Origin: Desulfobacula sp. | GTDB taxonomy: Bacteria; Desulfobacterota; Desulfobacteria; Desulfobacterales; Desulfobacteraceae | DNA length: 58,457 nt | NCBI GenBank assembly: GCA_013792075.1 | Contig: VMSR01000070.1 | Location: 1-58,457, forward strand | Direction: 5' to 3' | Shown here: one piece after another, positions 44,460 to 53,261 of the stretch | How positions within the stretch are numbered: position 1 is the first letter of the stretch | Layout of the letters: each line of letters starts with the position of its first letter | The notes under the pieces: model-generated | Seen by the model: the letters and a program-made list of their open reading frames with translations, nothing else | Database searches by the model: none | What the model was told of the DNA's origin: nothing | Program-made: the position numbers and the translations under genes

Positions 44460-45407
44460 TTAAACAAAGGCAAGGCCGCAGGCAGCCAGGGTGGCGATGA
44501 GGGCGGAAAGCTGCATCAGTTCACAGGCCCGAAAGATCCCATGGATATCCGGGTCGGCAAATTGCCCGCCGATATAGGGTTTGTCCACCCATTGCCCGTG
44601 GTAGACATTGGGGCCGCCCATGCGGATGCCAAGGGCCCCTGAAAAGCTTGCTTCCGGATATCCGGCATTGGGGCTTTTGTGCTGCCGGCCCTGGGAGATG
44701 CCTGTTTTCAAAGCCCTGATCCCTTTGGGCACAGACAGGATACAGGCGGCAAGAAAAATCACCAGAACAGAAATCCTGGCCGGTATGAAATTGGCGGCAT
44801 CGTCAATCCGGGCCGATGCCCTGCCAAAAAGGATATAAGACTCATTTTTGTATCCCACCATGGAATCCAGGGTGTTGATCATCTTATAGGCCAGGGCACC
44901 AGGCACCCCGAACAACAGGGCAAAAAACAAAGGCGACAAAAACCCGTCCACAAAATTTTCCGCCACAGTTTCAACGGCAGCCCGGGTGACGGCGGCTTCA
45001 TCCAGGTTCCGGGTTTCGCGGCCCACGATCATGGCCACTTTTTTCCGGGCAGTTTCAAGATCACAGGCTTCAAGGGGGCGGGCCACAGCCTTTGCTGCCT
45101 GGACCAGGCTTGTTGCGGAAAAACAATAAAAAAGCAGGACAACCTGGACACAGGTTCCCAGAAGGGGATGAATGAAAACCGCAAGTTTTACCAGGGCAAA
45201 GGAGAGGGCAAAGGTTGCACTGATGAGGAAAAGGGCAAAGAAAAGACCGGACACAAATGGGTTTTTTAGGATGCGCCTGAACCGTATTTCAAAAAAAGAG
45301 ATGGCGTTTCCCATGCCCACCACCGGGTGGGGCAGCCATAAAGGGTCCCCCAGGAGAAAATCCAGGACAAAGGCTGAAAACAGGACATACCAGGCGATAT
45401 CACTCAT
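44460..45407 (-). CDS. cbiB: Adenosylcobinamide-phosphate synthase CbiB, 315 aa
   Basis: Inner-membrane enzyme that attaches aminopropanol phosphate to adenosylcobyric acid. Several membrane helices and the family motifs FLLGDPLWLPHPVVGMG (N-terminus), A-K-A-V-A-R-P-L, N-F-V-D-G-F-L-S-P and the YPEASFSGALGIRMGGP segment are present. Start 45407 (MSDIAWYV) follows AAAGGA by 6 bases and overlaps the cobD end by 8 bases. The longer frame to 45569 lies inside cobD. It forms a pathway step with the CobD product. Confidence 0.9.
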   Translation of the reverse strand: MSDIAWYVLFSAFVLDFLLGDPLWLPHPVVGMGNAISFFEIRFRRILKNPFVSGLFFALFLISATFALSFALVKLAVFIHPLLGTCVQVVLLFYCFSATSLVQAAKAVARPLEACDLETARKKVAMIVGRETRNLDEAAVTRAAVETVAENFVDGFLSPLFFALLFGVPGALAYKMINTLDSMVGYKNESYILFGRASARIDDAANFIPARISVLVIFLAACILSVPKGIRALKTGISQGRQHKSPNAGYPEASFSGALGIRMGGPNVYHGQWVDKPYIGGQFADPDIHGIFRACELMQLSALIATLAACGLAFV

Positions 45408-46494
45408 GGTTATCCTTTCCGGCCAGAACTTTTTGTATGCTCCGGGCCAGGGCCAGGTTGGCCTCCCGGGTCTTGAGGGAAAACCGCACAAACTGGTCGG
45501 AAAGCCCGGAAAAATTACTGCAGTCCCGGATGAGGATTTTATCCTCGCCAATGGCCCGGCAAAAATCAAGGGCCCTCATTTTCTCCAGCTCGGCCAGGAT
45601 AAAATAGGGGGGGGCATCAAAGAGTCGGATGCCGGAAATTTTTCCGAGGGCCTGGACAAAAATCTCTTTTTCCGTCTTAATATAGTTCCGGGTCTGTTCG
45701 TAAAAGGGCTCAATGGCATCGGGATTGGCAAAGATATCCGTGATGACTTCCTGGGCAAGGGAGTTGACGCTCCAGGGCTGGTAATACCCCATGACCTTGT
45801 CTATTAACGCCTTGCCCCCGCTTAAAAACCCGGTCCTAAGGCCCGGGATCCGGAAGATCTTTGACATGGAAGACAAGACCAGCAGATTGGAGTACCGGGT
45901 GTCTGAGACAAAGGAAAGCGCCCTGGCATCGTCCACAAAGGGCAAATAGGATTCATCCACCACAAAACAGGTGTTTGGGTGTTTTTCGATCAGGCGGGCA
46001 ATCTTATCCCTGGGCGTCAATGCGCCTGTAGGATTGTTGGGATTGCATAAAAAAACCAGGTCCGCCGCGTCTGCCAGGTCCGAGAGCCGGTCAATATCCA
46101 CTTGAAAATTGCGGGACCGTTCTGCCAGACACTGCACAGCTTCAATGCCGTGCATGGCGCAGGCATCCATATAATCCGAATAGGTGGGGCCGGCAATGAC
46201 CACCCGTTTGGCACCAATGGCCTTGGGAATGGTATAGATAAAAAAAGTGGTGCCGTTGCCGGCAATGACCTGGCTTGGGTCAATTTTGTAGTAGCGGGCA
46301 AATCCGGCCCTCATGGCAAAGGCATCCGGCTCCGGCAGGGAATGGATGGACCCAAGCTTTTCCAGAATAAGGGCATGTATGTTGTCCGGCGGCCCCAGGG
46401 GATTTAAATTGCTGCTCATGTCGATAATATCTTCAACAGGGCAGCAAAGATGTCCTGCCAATTCTTTTTTATTGCCCCCATGTCCTTGAATCAT
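45400..46494 (-). CDS. cobD: Threonine-phosphate decarboxylase CobD (PLP enzyme), 364 aa
   Basis: Fold-type I PLP enzyme predicted to decarboxylate L-threonine-O-3-phosphate to aminopropanol phosphate for cobamide assembly. It begins with HGGNKKELAG and has D-M-S-S-N-L-N-P-L-G-P, both typical of CobD rather than HisC. The PLP-binding Lys lies in SSMSKIFRIPGLRTGF and the Asn/Asp pair in FLCNPNNPTGAL and VVDESY. It overlaps cbiB by 8 bases and follows cobS by 29 bases. The neighbours make CobD much more likely than histidinol-phosphate aminotransferase. Confidence 0.9.
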   Translation of the reverse strand: MIQGHGGNKKELAGHLCCPVEDIIDMSSNLNPLGPPDNIHALILEKLGSIHSLPEPDAFAMRAGFARYYKIDPSQVIAGNGTTFFIYTIPKAIGAKRVVIAGPTYSDYMDACAMHGIEAVQCLAERSRNFQVDIDRLSDLADAADLVFLCNPNNPTGALTPRDKIARLIEKHPNTCFVVDESYLPFVDDARALSFVSDTRYSNLLVLSSMSKIFRIPGLRTGFLSGGKALIDKVMGYYQPWSVNSLAQEVITDIFANPDAIEPFYEQTRNYIKTEKEIFVQALGKISGIRLFDAPPYFILAELEKMRALDFCRAIGEDKILIRDCSNFSGLSDQFVRFSLKTREANLALARSIQKVLAGKDNHE

Positions 46495-46523
46495 GTTTGC
46501 GTCCTTTTACAAAGGGAATCTGG

Positions 46524-47288
46524 TTACAAAAAAACCTGGGCAGAAACGCCCAAAAACAACAGGGCTTCCATTACCTCGCACAGGGCGCCCAGCATATCCC
46601 CTGTTATACAATTCATTTTTCTCTTATAAAACGCCAGTATCAGGGCCACTCCCCCACAAAAAATCAAATTCAAAACCAGGCCTTTATATCCTAAAAACAG
46701 GGAGAAAAACAGGGGAATCAGGCAATATGAAAAATCATTCCAGCCAATGGGTCGCCCAAAATGCGCTTTTCCGGTCCCCCCTTCTGTTCTGCCGTAGCTT
46801 AAAAATTTAATACCGAAAATCATGGCGGCCCGGGAATAGGCCGGCACGATAAAAAGCAGGACCAGGGTCTGGGCCGGTGTCCCCCATGCCTTAACCGACC
46901 AGATCCCGGCCAGCTTCACCGCCAGAACACAAACCACGGCCACAAGTCCCATCATGCCGGTCCGGCTGTCTTTCATAATTTCCAATGCCCGTTCCCTGGG
47001 CCTGTGGCTGAAAATACCATCCGCCGTGTCCCCGACGCCATCCAGATGGAAGGCACCGGTAATCACCACCAGAAAAAGCAGATCCAGCAAGGCTGCAACA
47101 GGAGGGGCCCAAAACCTTGATACCCCAAGATCCACCAGCATGAGCATTGCGCCGATGATCAGCCCCGCCACCGGGAAAAACCGAATCATGCCCATGGGAG
47201 AATAGGCCACATTTCTGCCGGCCGGCAAAATCGTGATAAACAAAAGGGCTGATCTTAAATCCGCGAAACGCCCGGTTTTCTTTTCCAT
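46524..47288 (-). CDS. cobS: Adenosylcobinamide-GDP ribazoletransferase CobS, 254 aa
   Basis: Integral membrane transferase joining alpha-ribazole to adenosylcobinamide-GDP, the last step of cobamide assembly. The signatures F-P-V-A-G-L-I-I-G-A and HLDGVGDTADGIF (Asp-rich catalytic motif) are clear, followed by R-T-G-M-M-G and several hydrophobic helices. Length is typical. It lies 10 bases downstream of the radical-SAM gene. The C-terminal part (D-M-L-G-A-L-C-E-V-M-E-A) is also typical of CobS. Confidence 0.92.
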   Translation of the reverse strand: MEKKTGRFADLRSALLFITILPAGRNVAYSPMGMIRFFPVAGLIIGAMLMLVDLGVSRFWAPPVAALLDLLFLVVITGAFHLDGVGDTADGIFSHRPRERALEIMKDSRTGMMGLVAVVCVLAVKLAGIWSVKAWGTPAQTLVLLFIVPAYSRAAMIFGIKFLSYGRTEGGTGKAHFGRPIGWNDFSYCLIPLFFSLFLGYKGLVLNLIFCGGVALILAFYKRKMNCITGDMLGALCEVMEALLFLGVSAQVFL

Positions 47289-47298
47289 TTAATCGCCT

Positions 47299-48234
47299 TT
47301 ATTTAATGGTCTGGTAAAAAATACCCCGGGCCTGTTGCCTGGCTTCAATGCGGCCGGAAGCTTCAAGCGTTGCCAAAAGGGTGTCCACCCGGGCCGGGTC
47401 AGTATTTAAAAGGGCCACCAGGTCATCCCGGGTGCAGGGCCTTCTGTGAATGGTTTCAAGAACGGCAGAGGTCATATCCCTTTGCTGGCCCTTGTGCTTC
47501 TTGTCACCTGCCCTGGCAATGATCTCAACCTTGTCCGGGCCCAAAATTTTTTTTACCCGCTCAAGTTGCGCCCTTGTTGCCGGCAGAATTTGGGCAATGG
47601 TTCCCGGCCGATCCAGGGTATTGAGCTGGACCCTTTCCGGATCAATGGCGAAAATGGCCTTTTTGAACGCGTCCAATTCCGCCTGGGTGTCATTGACCCC
47701 GGGCACAATAAAAATTTCCAGCCAGATTTTCCCGGCAAATTGTCTGGCAAAGGTTTGAATCCCGTCTATAATCTCCTGGGCCAAAATACCCTTAAACGGG
47801 CGGTTGATCTTGATGAACGTTTCTTTTGTAACCCCGTCAAGGGAGGGGATCACAAGGTCGGCCAGGGCCAGTTCCCGGCACACTTCCGGATCAGTCAAAA
47901 GGGTGGAATTTGTCAGAACCGCCACCCGGATTTCAGGTTTTTGGGTTTTTATGTAAGTGATCACCCGTCCAAGATCCAGGTTCAACGTGGGTTCGCCAGA
48001 TCCTGAAAAAGTAATATAATCCGGGTCTTCATTGTGTTCCCAATAATGGTCCAGTTCTGTTTTAACCGCCTCAAAAGGGACATAGGCCTTCCGGTGGAGG
48101 GTCAAATTGGTTGTTTTTCCGCACTCGCAATAGACACAGTCCAGGCTGCAGATTTTATGGGTAACAAGGTCCACCCCAAGGGAGATGCCCAGGCGCCGGG
48201 ACAAAACCGGGCCGAAAATATGCTGATAGTTCAT
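47299..48234 (-). CDS. Radical SAM protein with C-terminal winged helix, 311 aa
   Basis: The N-terminal radical-SAM domain has the motif C-S-L-D-C-V-Y-C (about residues 29-36) and the G-S-G-E-P-T-L segment, of the type annotated as wyosine-like radical SAM proteins. A winged-helix-like tail (about 230-311; R-D-D-L-V-A-L-L, then G-R-I-E-A) follows. Reaction unknown. It sits between cobU and cobS with gaps of 17 and 10 bases, so it is firmly inside the cobamide operon, but a cobamide role is unproven. The Y-C-E-C-G-K segment adds a further Cys after the cluster motif. Confidence 0.8.
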   Translation of the reverse strand: MNYQHIFGPVLSRRLGISLGVDLVTHKICSLDCVYCECGKTTNLTLHRKAYVPFEAVKTELDHYWEHNEDPDYITFSGSGEPTLNLDLGRVITYIKTQKPEIRVAVLTNSTLLTDPEVCRELALADLVIPSLDGVTKETFIKINRPFKGILAQEIIDGIQTFARQFAGKIWLEIFIVPGVNDTQAELDAFKKAIFAIDPERVQLNTLDRPGTIAQILPATRAQLERVKKILGPDKVEIIARAGDKKHKGQQRDMTSAVLETIHRRPCTRDDLVALLNTDPARVDTLLATLEASGRIEARQQARGIFYQTIK

Positions 48235-48251
48235 TTTATTAGGCTCGCTGT

Positions 48252-48803
48252 TTAATTTTTTTGGGGCTTGATGGGAAGCGCAATGCCGGCCACCGTCAGG
48301 AAAACCCGGTCGGCCTTTGCGGCAATTTTCTGGTTCACAAGCCCTGCAAGATCCCGGAATTGTCTGGCAAGAAAATTATCCGGCACAATGCCGTACCCCA
48401 CCTCATTGGACACCAGAAAAACCGGACAAAAACTTTGCTCCAGGGCAGCAGTCAAAAGGCCGACCGCCTCCATTATCCTTTCTTCATCATATTCGGCAAA
48501 CAAAAGATTGGAGGTCCACAGGGTCAGACAATCCACCAGAATGACATCTGCTGTTTTTGACACCTGTTCAATGGCCTTATGGATCATCACAGGTTCTTCT
48601 ATGGTCAGCCAGTCCTCTCCCCTTTCTTCCCGATGCTTGCGCACCCGTTTGTCCATTTCCGGGTCCGTTGGAACCGAGGTGGCCAAAAATATTTTTCCCC
48701 GGGCCTGCCCTTGCTTGATCTGATTGGCTTCCTCCAGCGCGAAACTGCTTTTACCGCTTCTGCACCCGCCGATCACCAGGGTGATATTTGCTCGATTTTC
48801 CAC
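48252..48803 (-). CDS. cobU: Adenosylcobinamide kinase/guanylyltransferase CobU, 183 aa
   Basis: Bifunctional enzyme that phosphorylates adenosylcobinamide and transfers GMP to it. The P-loop VIGGCRSGKSSFAL is at residues 10-23, and the guanylylated His is probably that in KHREERG. The D-C-L-T-L-W segment and V-S-N-E-V-G-Y-G-I-V motif are diagnostic. It is the first gene of the leftward cobamide operon. I did not find a convincing cobalamin riboswitch in the 200 bases upstream. Confidence 0.93.
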   Translation of the reverse strand: MENRANITLVIGGCRSGKSSFALEEANQIKQGQARGKIFLATSVPTDPEMDKRVRKHREERGEDWLTIEEPVMIHKAIEQVSKTADVILVDCLTLWTSNLLFAEYDEERIMEAVGLLTAALEQSFCPVFLVSNEVGYGIVPDNFLARQFRDLAGLVNQKIAAKADRVFLTVAGIALPIKPQKN

Positions 48804-49400
48804 AACCAGGCGTTCTCCTTGTCCTAAACGTCATCCCACTCTTTAAAATTGGACCAGGATATCGTATCCGGCATGTCCTGTGCAACCCCAAATATTGCCT
48901 CACCGCCGGGAAATTACTTGCCCATTCTCTTGTTTTTCGAATAGGTTGCAAATAAAATTTCAGGATACCCAAGCCGGATACCCAAGATAGTGTGGTCTAA
49001 AAATATCAAAAAAGAGACCCATTTTCGCTTTTATTGACCGTATCCTAAATGATACCATTTGAATTGTTGACCGTTGGAAGAATTAATCTAAATGTAAGTA
49101 TCATTCATTCTTGAAATCTAAAAGAAACAAGAATAATTGATTTAACTCTCTCTCAAATATGATTTCCACATATTGTAACAAATTTGCGTTAAGCTAAAAT
49201 TTGTTGTAACATCAAATTTGTATCAAATAAACTGAACCCCAAATGGGATAAATGAATTTACGTACCGAGTTCCCATTGGGGAAACCCGCTCAAGTAAGAC
49301 CAAGTCCATATTTACTTAATTCGTTGAGAAGTTTTTTCGCTTTTGGTTATTATTTTTTCTGTAGGTTGGCTTTCAACCCTATGACATACAGGACAAAAAT
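48804..49400. other. AT-rich intergenic region upstream of cobU
   Basis: No convincing gene. Visible structures are a near-tandem 13-bp repeat GGATACCCAAGCC (48963-48986), three AAATTTG copies within 49180-49230, and an inverted repeat CCCCAAATGGG/CCCATTGGGG (49237-49281; ten pairs with one bulge). The promoter of the cobamide operon should be near the left edge. The right part is much more AT-rich than the cob genes. Confidence 0.5.
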
Positions 49401-49565
49401 ATGGAAAAATGCGAATGGGAACTTGTATTTGATGAAAATGAAGTTCATTACACATCCGAATGCGGTGGTGAATGGTTTTTTTTCGAGGGGACCAGAGAAG
49501 AGAACCAAATGAACTTGTGTCCATTTTGTGGTGAACCAATTCACGAGAAGGAATTAATAGTCTGA
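49401..49565 (+). CDS. Small zinc-ribbon protein, 54 aa
   Basis: A short frame encoding MEKCEWELVFDEN... with cysteines in C-E-W, S-E-C-G-G-E-W-F-F-F and L-C-P-F-C-G-E-P-I. The pattern C...C...CPFCG is that of small zinc-ribbon proteins common in phages and mobile elements. AGGA lies 7 bases before the ATG. It lies in the AT-rich island with no close partner. The overlapping 86-residue frame from 49252 has no such features and is discarded. Confidence 0.68.
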   Translation: MEKCEWELVFDENEVHYTSECGGEWFFFEGTREENQMNLCPFCGEPIHEKELIV

Positions 49566-49865
49566 ACAGGTAACTCTGACCAACTGACTGAACTTGAGTT
49601 CTGATTAATCACCCCTGTACAGACTATCCGGGGGCCTGATTCTTTCTCAGGATACAAAAACTATTTAAAACCAAAAATAGGCTATGAAAATGCAAGTATT
49701 TGTGTCTTTTTTTTAAAAATATTTATTGTAATTACCAGGCATCCCTGATAGCAATTTGAGTGTTCCCCGATTTGTTATTTTTGTATGTTCAACAGAAAAA
49801 ACTGGTGACCAAGTTAAGCCATTTTTCGGGAAAAAATTTTGTCGAATAAGAATAAAGAAAATTTA

Positions 49866-50591
49866 ATGATTAATTACAGATTATTAATTTTTCTTTATTC
49901 AGTTATCACCATTTCAATTGTTTCAGTAATATCCTGCACCCATCAAAAAAAAATGGTGACACCTGTCAAAATATGGGGGCGAACCAGTATCCTCATGATA
50001 GGTGACTCCATCACCGAGGGGGTACAGAGCAATCCTTCAGCCGAGCCTTACACCGCCGTTGCAGCGAAGATTCTGGGGAAGGGATTCACGGTCACTCAGG
50101 TCGGTTGCGGTGGGGCCACAACATGGGATTGGTCTTCGCTCGGCGGAGTAACACATTGCGGCGGCCAGTTCTGGGACCGGAATGTCTATGAAGCTCGGGC
50201 TCGACCGAATCTTCCCGCTGATGTGGTGACGGTCATGCTGGGTACCAACGATGCCACCGGTTTTTTTGAACCCGCACCCATTTCTCCCAATGAATACCGT
50301 GACAACCTCGCCAACCTTGTGACAAACCTGCTCAATGATGGTGCAGGACAAGTCATGCTGATGACGCCACCCCCCATGTGTGAATCGACCAATCCAGATG
50401 TCGTTATGCGTCTGGAAGCGTATCGCACCATTGTGGAGGCCATGTGCAGCACACGCAAGGGTGTGGTTTGTGGACCCGACGTCTACACCCTGTTGACTGA
50501 AGACGATTTCCAGGGCTGCGACCCACACCCGAACGGCCTTGGTCATCTGACCCTTGGTATTGCGGTCGCAATGATGATCTTGGGGCAATGA
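49866..50591 (+). CDS. SGNH/GDSL-type hydrolase lipoprotein, 241 aa
   Basis: Secreted esterase/acyl-hydrolase-like protein. The N-terminal hydrophobic segment ends in a lipobox V-I-S-C (Cys 24), so it is probably anchored in a membrane by lipidation. SGNH blocks are present: block I LMIGDSITEG (nucleophile Ser), block III MLGTNDAT, and block V DPHPNGLGH (catalytic Asp and His). An extra Cys pair (VGCGG, HCGG) may form a disulfide. Start 49866 gives a normal lipoprotein signal; the frame is open upstream to a TTG at 49839. Substrate unknown. Confidence 0.82.
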   Translation: MINYRLLIFLYSVITISIVSVISCTHQKKMVTPVKIWGRTSILMIGDSITEGVQSNPSAEPYTAVAAKILGKGFTVTQVGCGGATTWDWSSLGGVTHCGGQFWDRNVYEARARPNLPADVVTVMLGTNDATGFFEPAPISPNEYRDNLANLVTNLLNDGAGQVMLMTPPPMCESTNPDVVMRLEAYRTIVEAMCSTRKGVVCGPDVYTLLTEDDFQGCDPHPNGLGHLTLGIAVAMMILGQ

Positions 50592-50683
50592 TCTGTTAAA
50601 AAAATAGATAACCTTCTTGTTGTTTGGAAAAGGTTTTATCACAACGAGCTCATAAGGAGTGGTAAATGAAGGAGAAATTGTAA

Positions 50684-51034
50684 GTGGTCCTTCTTAGGTC
50701 TTTTGCCCGTAAGTTGGAGCAGACCAAGTTCGGTCAAAAATCCCTGACCAAACCGGACGGGCTGCCTATCTTGAAACAGCAACCTGGCCCGCGTGTTTAC
50801 ATAGGATTGGTCTTACTTGTGATGAGTTTTTTGATAAGTTTTCCGGCTCTGGCTTTCTTGACCTATCTGTCGGTGAAATTAACCAAACCGTTTATAATTG
50901 CAATTGGCGGCCCTGTTGTTTTCATATTGGTGCACATCATGTTCGGGGTGGGCGTTTATCTGGCCGGGAATAACTACGCTTTAGAGATGCTGCATTGGGC
51001 CACCAAGCGATTTTTACAGAAATATGGTAGTTAA
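50684..51034 (+). CDS. Small membrane protein with two helices, 116 aa
   Basis: Two hydrophobic helices (about residues 39-62 and 69-93; G-L-V-L-L-V-M-S-F-L, then G-G-P-V-V-F-I-L-V), with basic ends. It resembles the short membrane domain seen as a 'transporter suffix', but I am not certain. The start is a GTG directly after the stop of a five-codon mini-ORF (ATG 50666, MKEKL, stop 50681-50683), which itself has AAGGAG upstream; GGAG within the mini-ORF could serve the GTG. Confidence 0.5.
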   Translation: MVLLRSFARKLEQTKFGQKSLTKPDGLPILKQQPGPRVYIGLVLLVMSFLISFPALAFLTYLSVKLTKPFIIAIGGPVVFILVHIMFGVGVYLAGNNYALEMLHWATKRFLQKYGS

Positions 51035-51491
51035 TTACCATGGTATCGAATTAACAAAGAGAATGAAAAATATGACCAGAGACAAATATAAAACATCGTC
51101 CGGATTCAACCGCTTGATCAAAACCATCAGAAAAAAGAAGTGGCCCGGCTATGCCACCCCCCCTGCTCAGGCCATGGGAAAGTCCTTGAGCATCTGGACA
51201 GATACACGCATCCCCTGCGGACCAGATAGATTTCATTGGACGTCTCTCCCTCCTTAAACAGGATTTAGCCACGGTTTAGGGGGGGTATGCCCGAGAATGG
51301 GATGCGGTATCATCAGTTCCGGGTTTCGTCAACCCGGCCAGAATGGAAAAATGATTTGAATGAACTGTTCTTTTGTGATAGCTTTAACAAGCTAAGCCTG
51401 AGGTTAATCAAATTTGTAAAACTCGTCAACTGCAGAAAAATCATTGTGAAAATCGTTTTTTATAACCGCTCGATTAAGAGGAGTTCCGGAA
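51035..51491. other. Intergenic region without a recognisable gene
   Basis: An open frame at 51072-51257 (61 residues) lacks family resemblance and a clear ribosome-binding site. A hairpin CCGGGTT-N5-AACCCGG is at 51319-51337. The region probably holds decayed sequence, consistent with the nitrilase remnant that follows. Confidence 0.4.
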
Positions 51492-51664
51492 ATGTTTCAA
51501 GTTGTTGCCATTCAGATCACACCGATTTTAGGTGATGTTCGGGCTAATTTCAGTTTATGCGACAACTCGGCCAGGAAGCCAATCTAATCGGTTATCCTGA
51601 ACTCTGGACCACGGGTTCTGTGAACATTGAAAACACTATGATAAAAAAGCGAGTTGATGAATAA
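51492..51664 (+). pseudogene. Nitrilase/carbon-nitrogen hydrolase N-terminal remnant, frameshifted
   Basis: ATG 51492, with AGGAG upstream, begins MFQVVAIQITPILGDVRANF, the classic start of a nitrilase-superfamily protein. The frame then stops, but a shifted frame continues with R-Q-L-G-Q-E-A-N-L-I-G-Y-P-E-L-W-T-T-G, the family's catalytic-Glu region, and ends at 51664. Nothing further of the 250-residue enzyme follows. The diguanylate cyclase start overlaps the end of this remnant. Confidence 0.75.
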
Positions 51665-53255
51665 TTCAAACAAAAGGACTATCAGAAAAGAATTATTTAA
51701 AAGTAGTATAATTCTTTCATGTGCAATATTAATAATATTCAGCATTTTGTCGTCGAGTGTTCTTTACTATTCCGGGATTTCCAATGCCTATGCTGTTATC
51801 AGGCAAAGAAATCAAGCTGTAAATTATTTTATAGCAGGTTATTTCACTAAAATTCACAATGCCGTTCAATTTTTGGCAACCAACAACAAAATTAAAAATG
51901 CCCCTTCTCTTGGTGCAGACGATCATAAAGAAATATTAGATTTATACAAATCTCTCGAAATAGCTAATCCTGATATAAATTATATTTATTCAGGCTACAA
52001 GAATGGTTCTTTGTTGATAAATAACTATACCCCTCCAGAAGGCTATAATCCAGTTGTTCGCCCCTGGTATCAAGTGGCAATAGAATCTGCACCCAATATT
52101 TCAGATGGGCTGCCCTATAAAGAAATGAAAACTAAGGAGTGGTTAGTTTCTATCAGCAAGGTGTTGATAGATCTTGAAAATAAAATTAATGGCGTTATAT
52201 CGATTGATTGCTCTATTGATACTGTTGGGAATTTATTGAAAGAAACAGGGGGGGAATATAAATCATCTTATAGCTTTGCAGTAAAACAGGATGGAAAAAT
52301 ACTTATCCATCATGAAAATTCATTTTTAAACAGAACTATATCGGATGTAATCAATTCTCCGATAACGTTTGATAAAAAAAATGGGGAATTTAGCTATAAG
52401 CTTAATGATGCTGATAAACTCGCTTATTACAGCCGAATTGATAAAATTGGGTGGATTATTGTAACAGTAGTGGATAGAAGCGAAATTATCAATCCGATTA
52501 TTCTGAAAATATTTGTCAGCATTTTAATAATCGGAGTTGTAGCTGTTTTCCTTGCCTGGTTTTTAAGTGCTTCATTAAGTAAACGATTTATTATTCCGCT
52601 AATTGAGCTTAAAAAAAGGGTTAATGCCATCATTACAGGAGATTGTGACCTTGGCCCTGCCTATGAATATCCAAAGAATGAAATTGGTACAATAGCCACG
52701 GATATTGAACAGTTCACAGAGCATGAGTTGTATGCTAAGAATATAGAATTGCAAACTATAAACAAAAAGCTTGAATTTCTTTCCACAACGGATCAACTCA
52801 CAAAATTATCAAATCGCCATAAAATGAATAGTCAATTGGAAAAAGAATGGAAACGGGCAATCCGATACGGAAATACTTTTTCACTCATTTTGTTTGACAT
52901 AGATTGGTTTAAAAAAATCAATGACACTTATGGACATCAAGCCGGGGATTCTGTACTTGATGAAATAGCACGATTAATAAAAAACACTTTCCGTTCGACA
53001 GATATTGTTGGCAGATGGGGAGGCGAGGAGTTTTTAGTGTTGTGCCCTGGGACCAATTTGAGTGGAACTAAGGTATTGGCTATAAAACTTTGCTCTACTA
53101 TTGAAAGTTATCAGTTTACAGTAGGTGCGACCATAACCTTAAGTGCAGGGTTGTGTGAATTTGATGAACACAAGACGATAGACCATATGATAAAGGAAGC
53201 AGATGAAAAACTATATGAGGCCAAGCGACAAGGAAGAAACATTGTTGTGGATTAA
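51657..53255 (+). CDS. dCACHE-GGDEF membrane diguanylate cyclase, 532 aa
   Basis: Synthesises cyclic di-GMP in response to an extracellular ligand. TM helix 1 (about 14-36) is followed by a periplasmic double-CACHE sensor (Y-N-P-V-V-R-P-W-Y-Q, then a second lobe), TM helix 2 (about 280-305), a HAMP-like linker and a GGDEF domain. The active site reads RWGGEEF (about 452-458) and an RxxD inhibitory site (RSTD) lies five residues before it, so both catalysis and product inhibition are predicted. Codon use is strongly AT-rich compared with flanking genes. The ATG at 51657 overlaps the nitrilase remnant. Confidence 0.9.
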   Translation: MNNSNKRTIRKELFKSSIILSCAILIIFSILSSSVLYYSGISNAYAVIRQRNQAVNYFIAGYFTKIHNAVQFLATNNKIKNAPSLGADDHKEILDLYKSLEIANPDINYIYSGYKNGSLLINNYTPPEGYNPVVRPWYQVAIESAPNISDGLPYKEMKTKEWLVSISKVLIDLENKINGVISIDCSIDTVGNLLKETGGEYKSSYSFAVKQDGKILIHHENSFLNRTISDVINSPITFDKKNGEFSYKLNDADKLAYYSRIDKIGWIIVTVVDRSEIINPIILKIFVSILIIGVVAVFLAWFLSASLSKRFIIPLIELKKRVNAIITGDCDLGPAYEYPKNEIGTIATDIEQFTEHELYAKNIELQTINKKLEFLSTTDQLTKLSNRHKMNSQLEKEWKRAIRYGNTFSLILFDIDWFKKINDTYGHQAGDSVLDEIARLIKNTFRSTDIVGRWGGEEFLVLCPGTNLSGTKVLAIKLCSTIESYQFTVGATITLSAGLCEFDEHKTIDHMIKEADEKLYEAKRQGRNIVVD

Positions 53256-53261
53256 ATATCT

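Noticed and set aside
48804-49000. Possible cobalamin riboswitch upstream of the cobamide operon
   Set aside because: The leader lacks the B12 box, the GCCACUG segment and a convincing P3-P6 core; only loose GC-rich fragments are seen.
49252-49512. 86-residue frame overlapping the zinc-ribbon gene
   Set aside because: It has no ribosome-binding site or domain and is out of frame with the better supported 54-aa protein.
51072-51257. 61-residue open frame in the accessory island
   Set aside because: No family resemblance, no clear ribosome-binding site, and it lies in decayed sequence.
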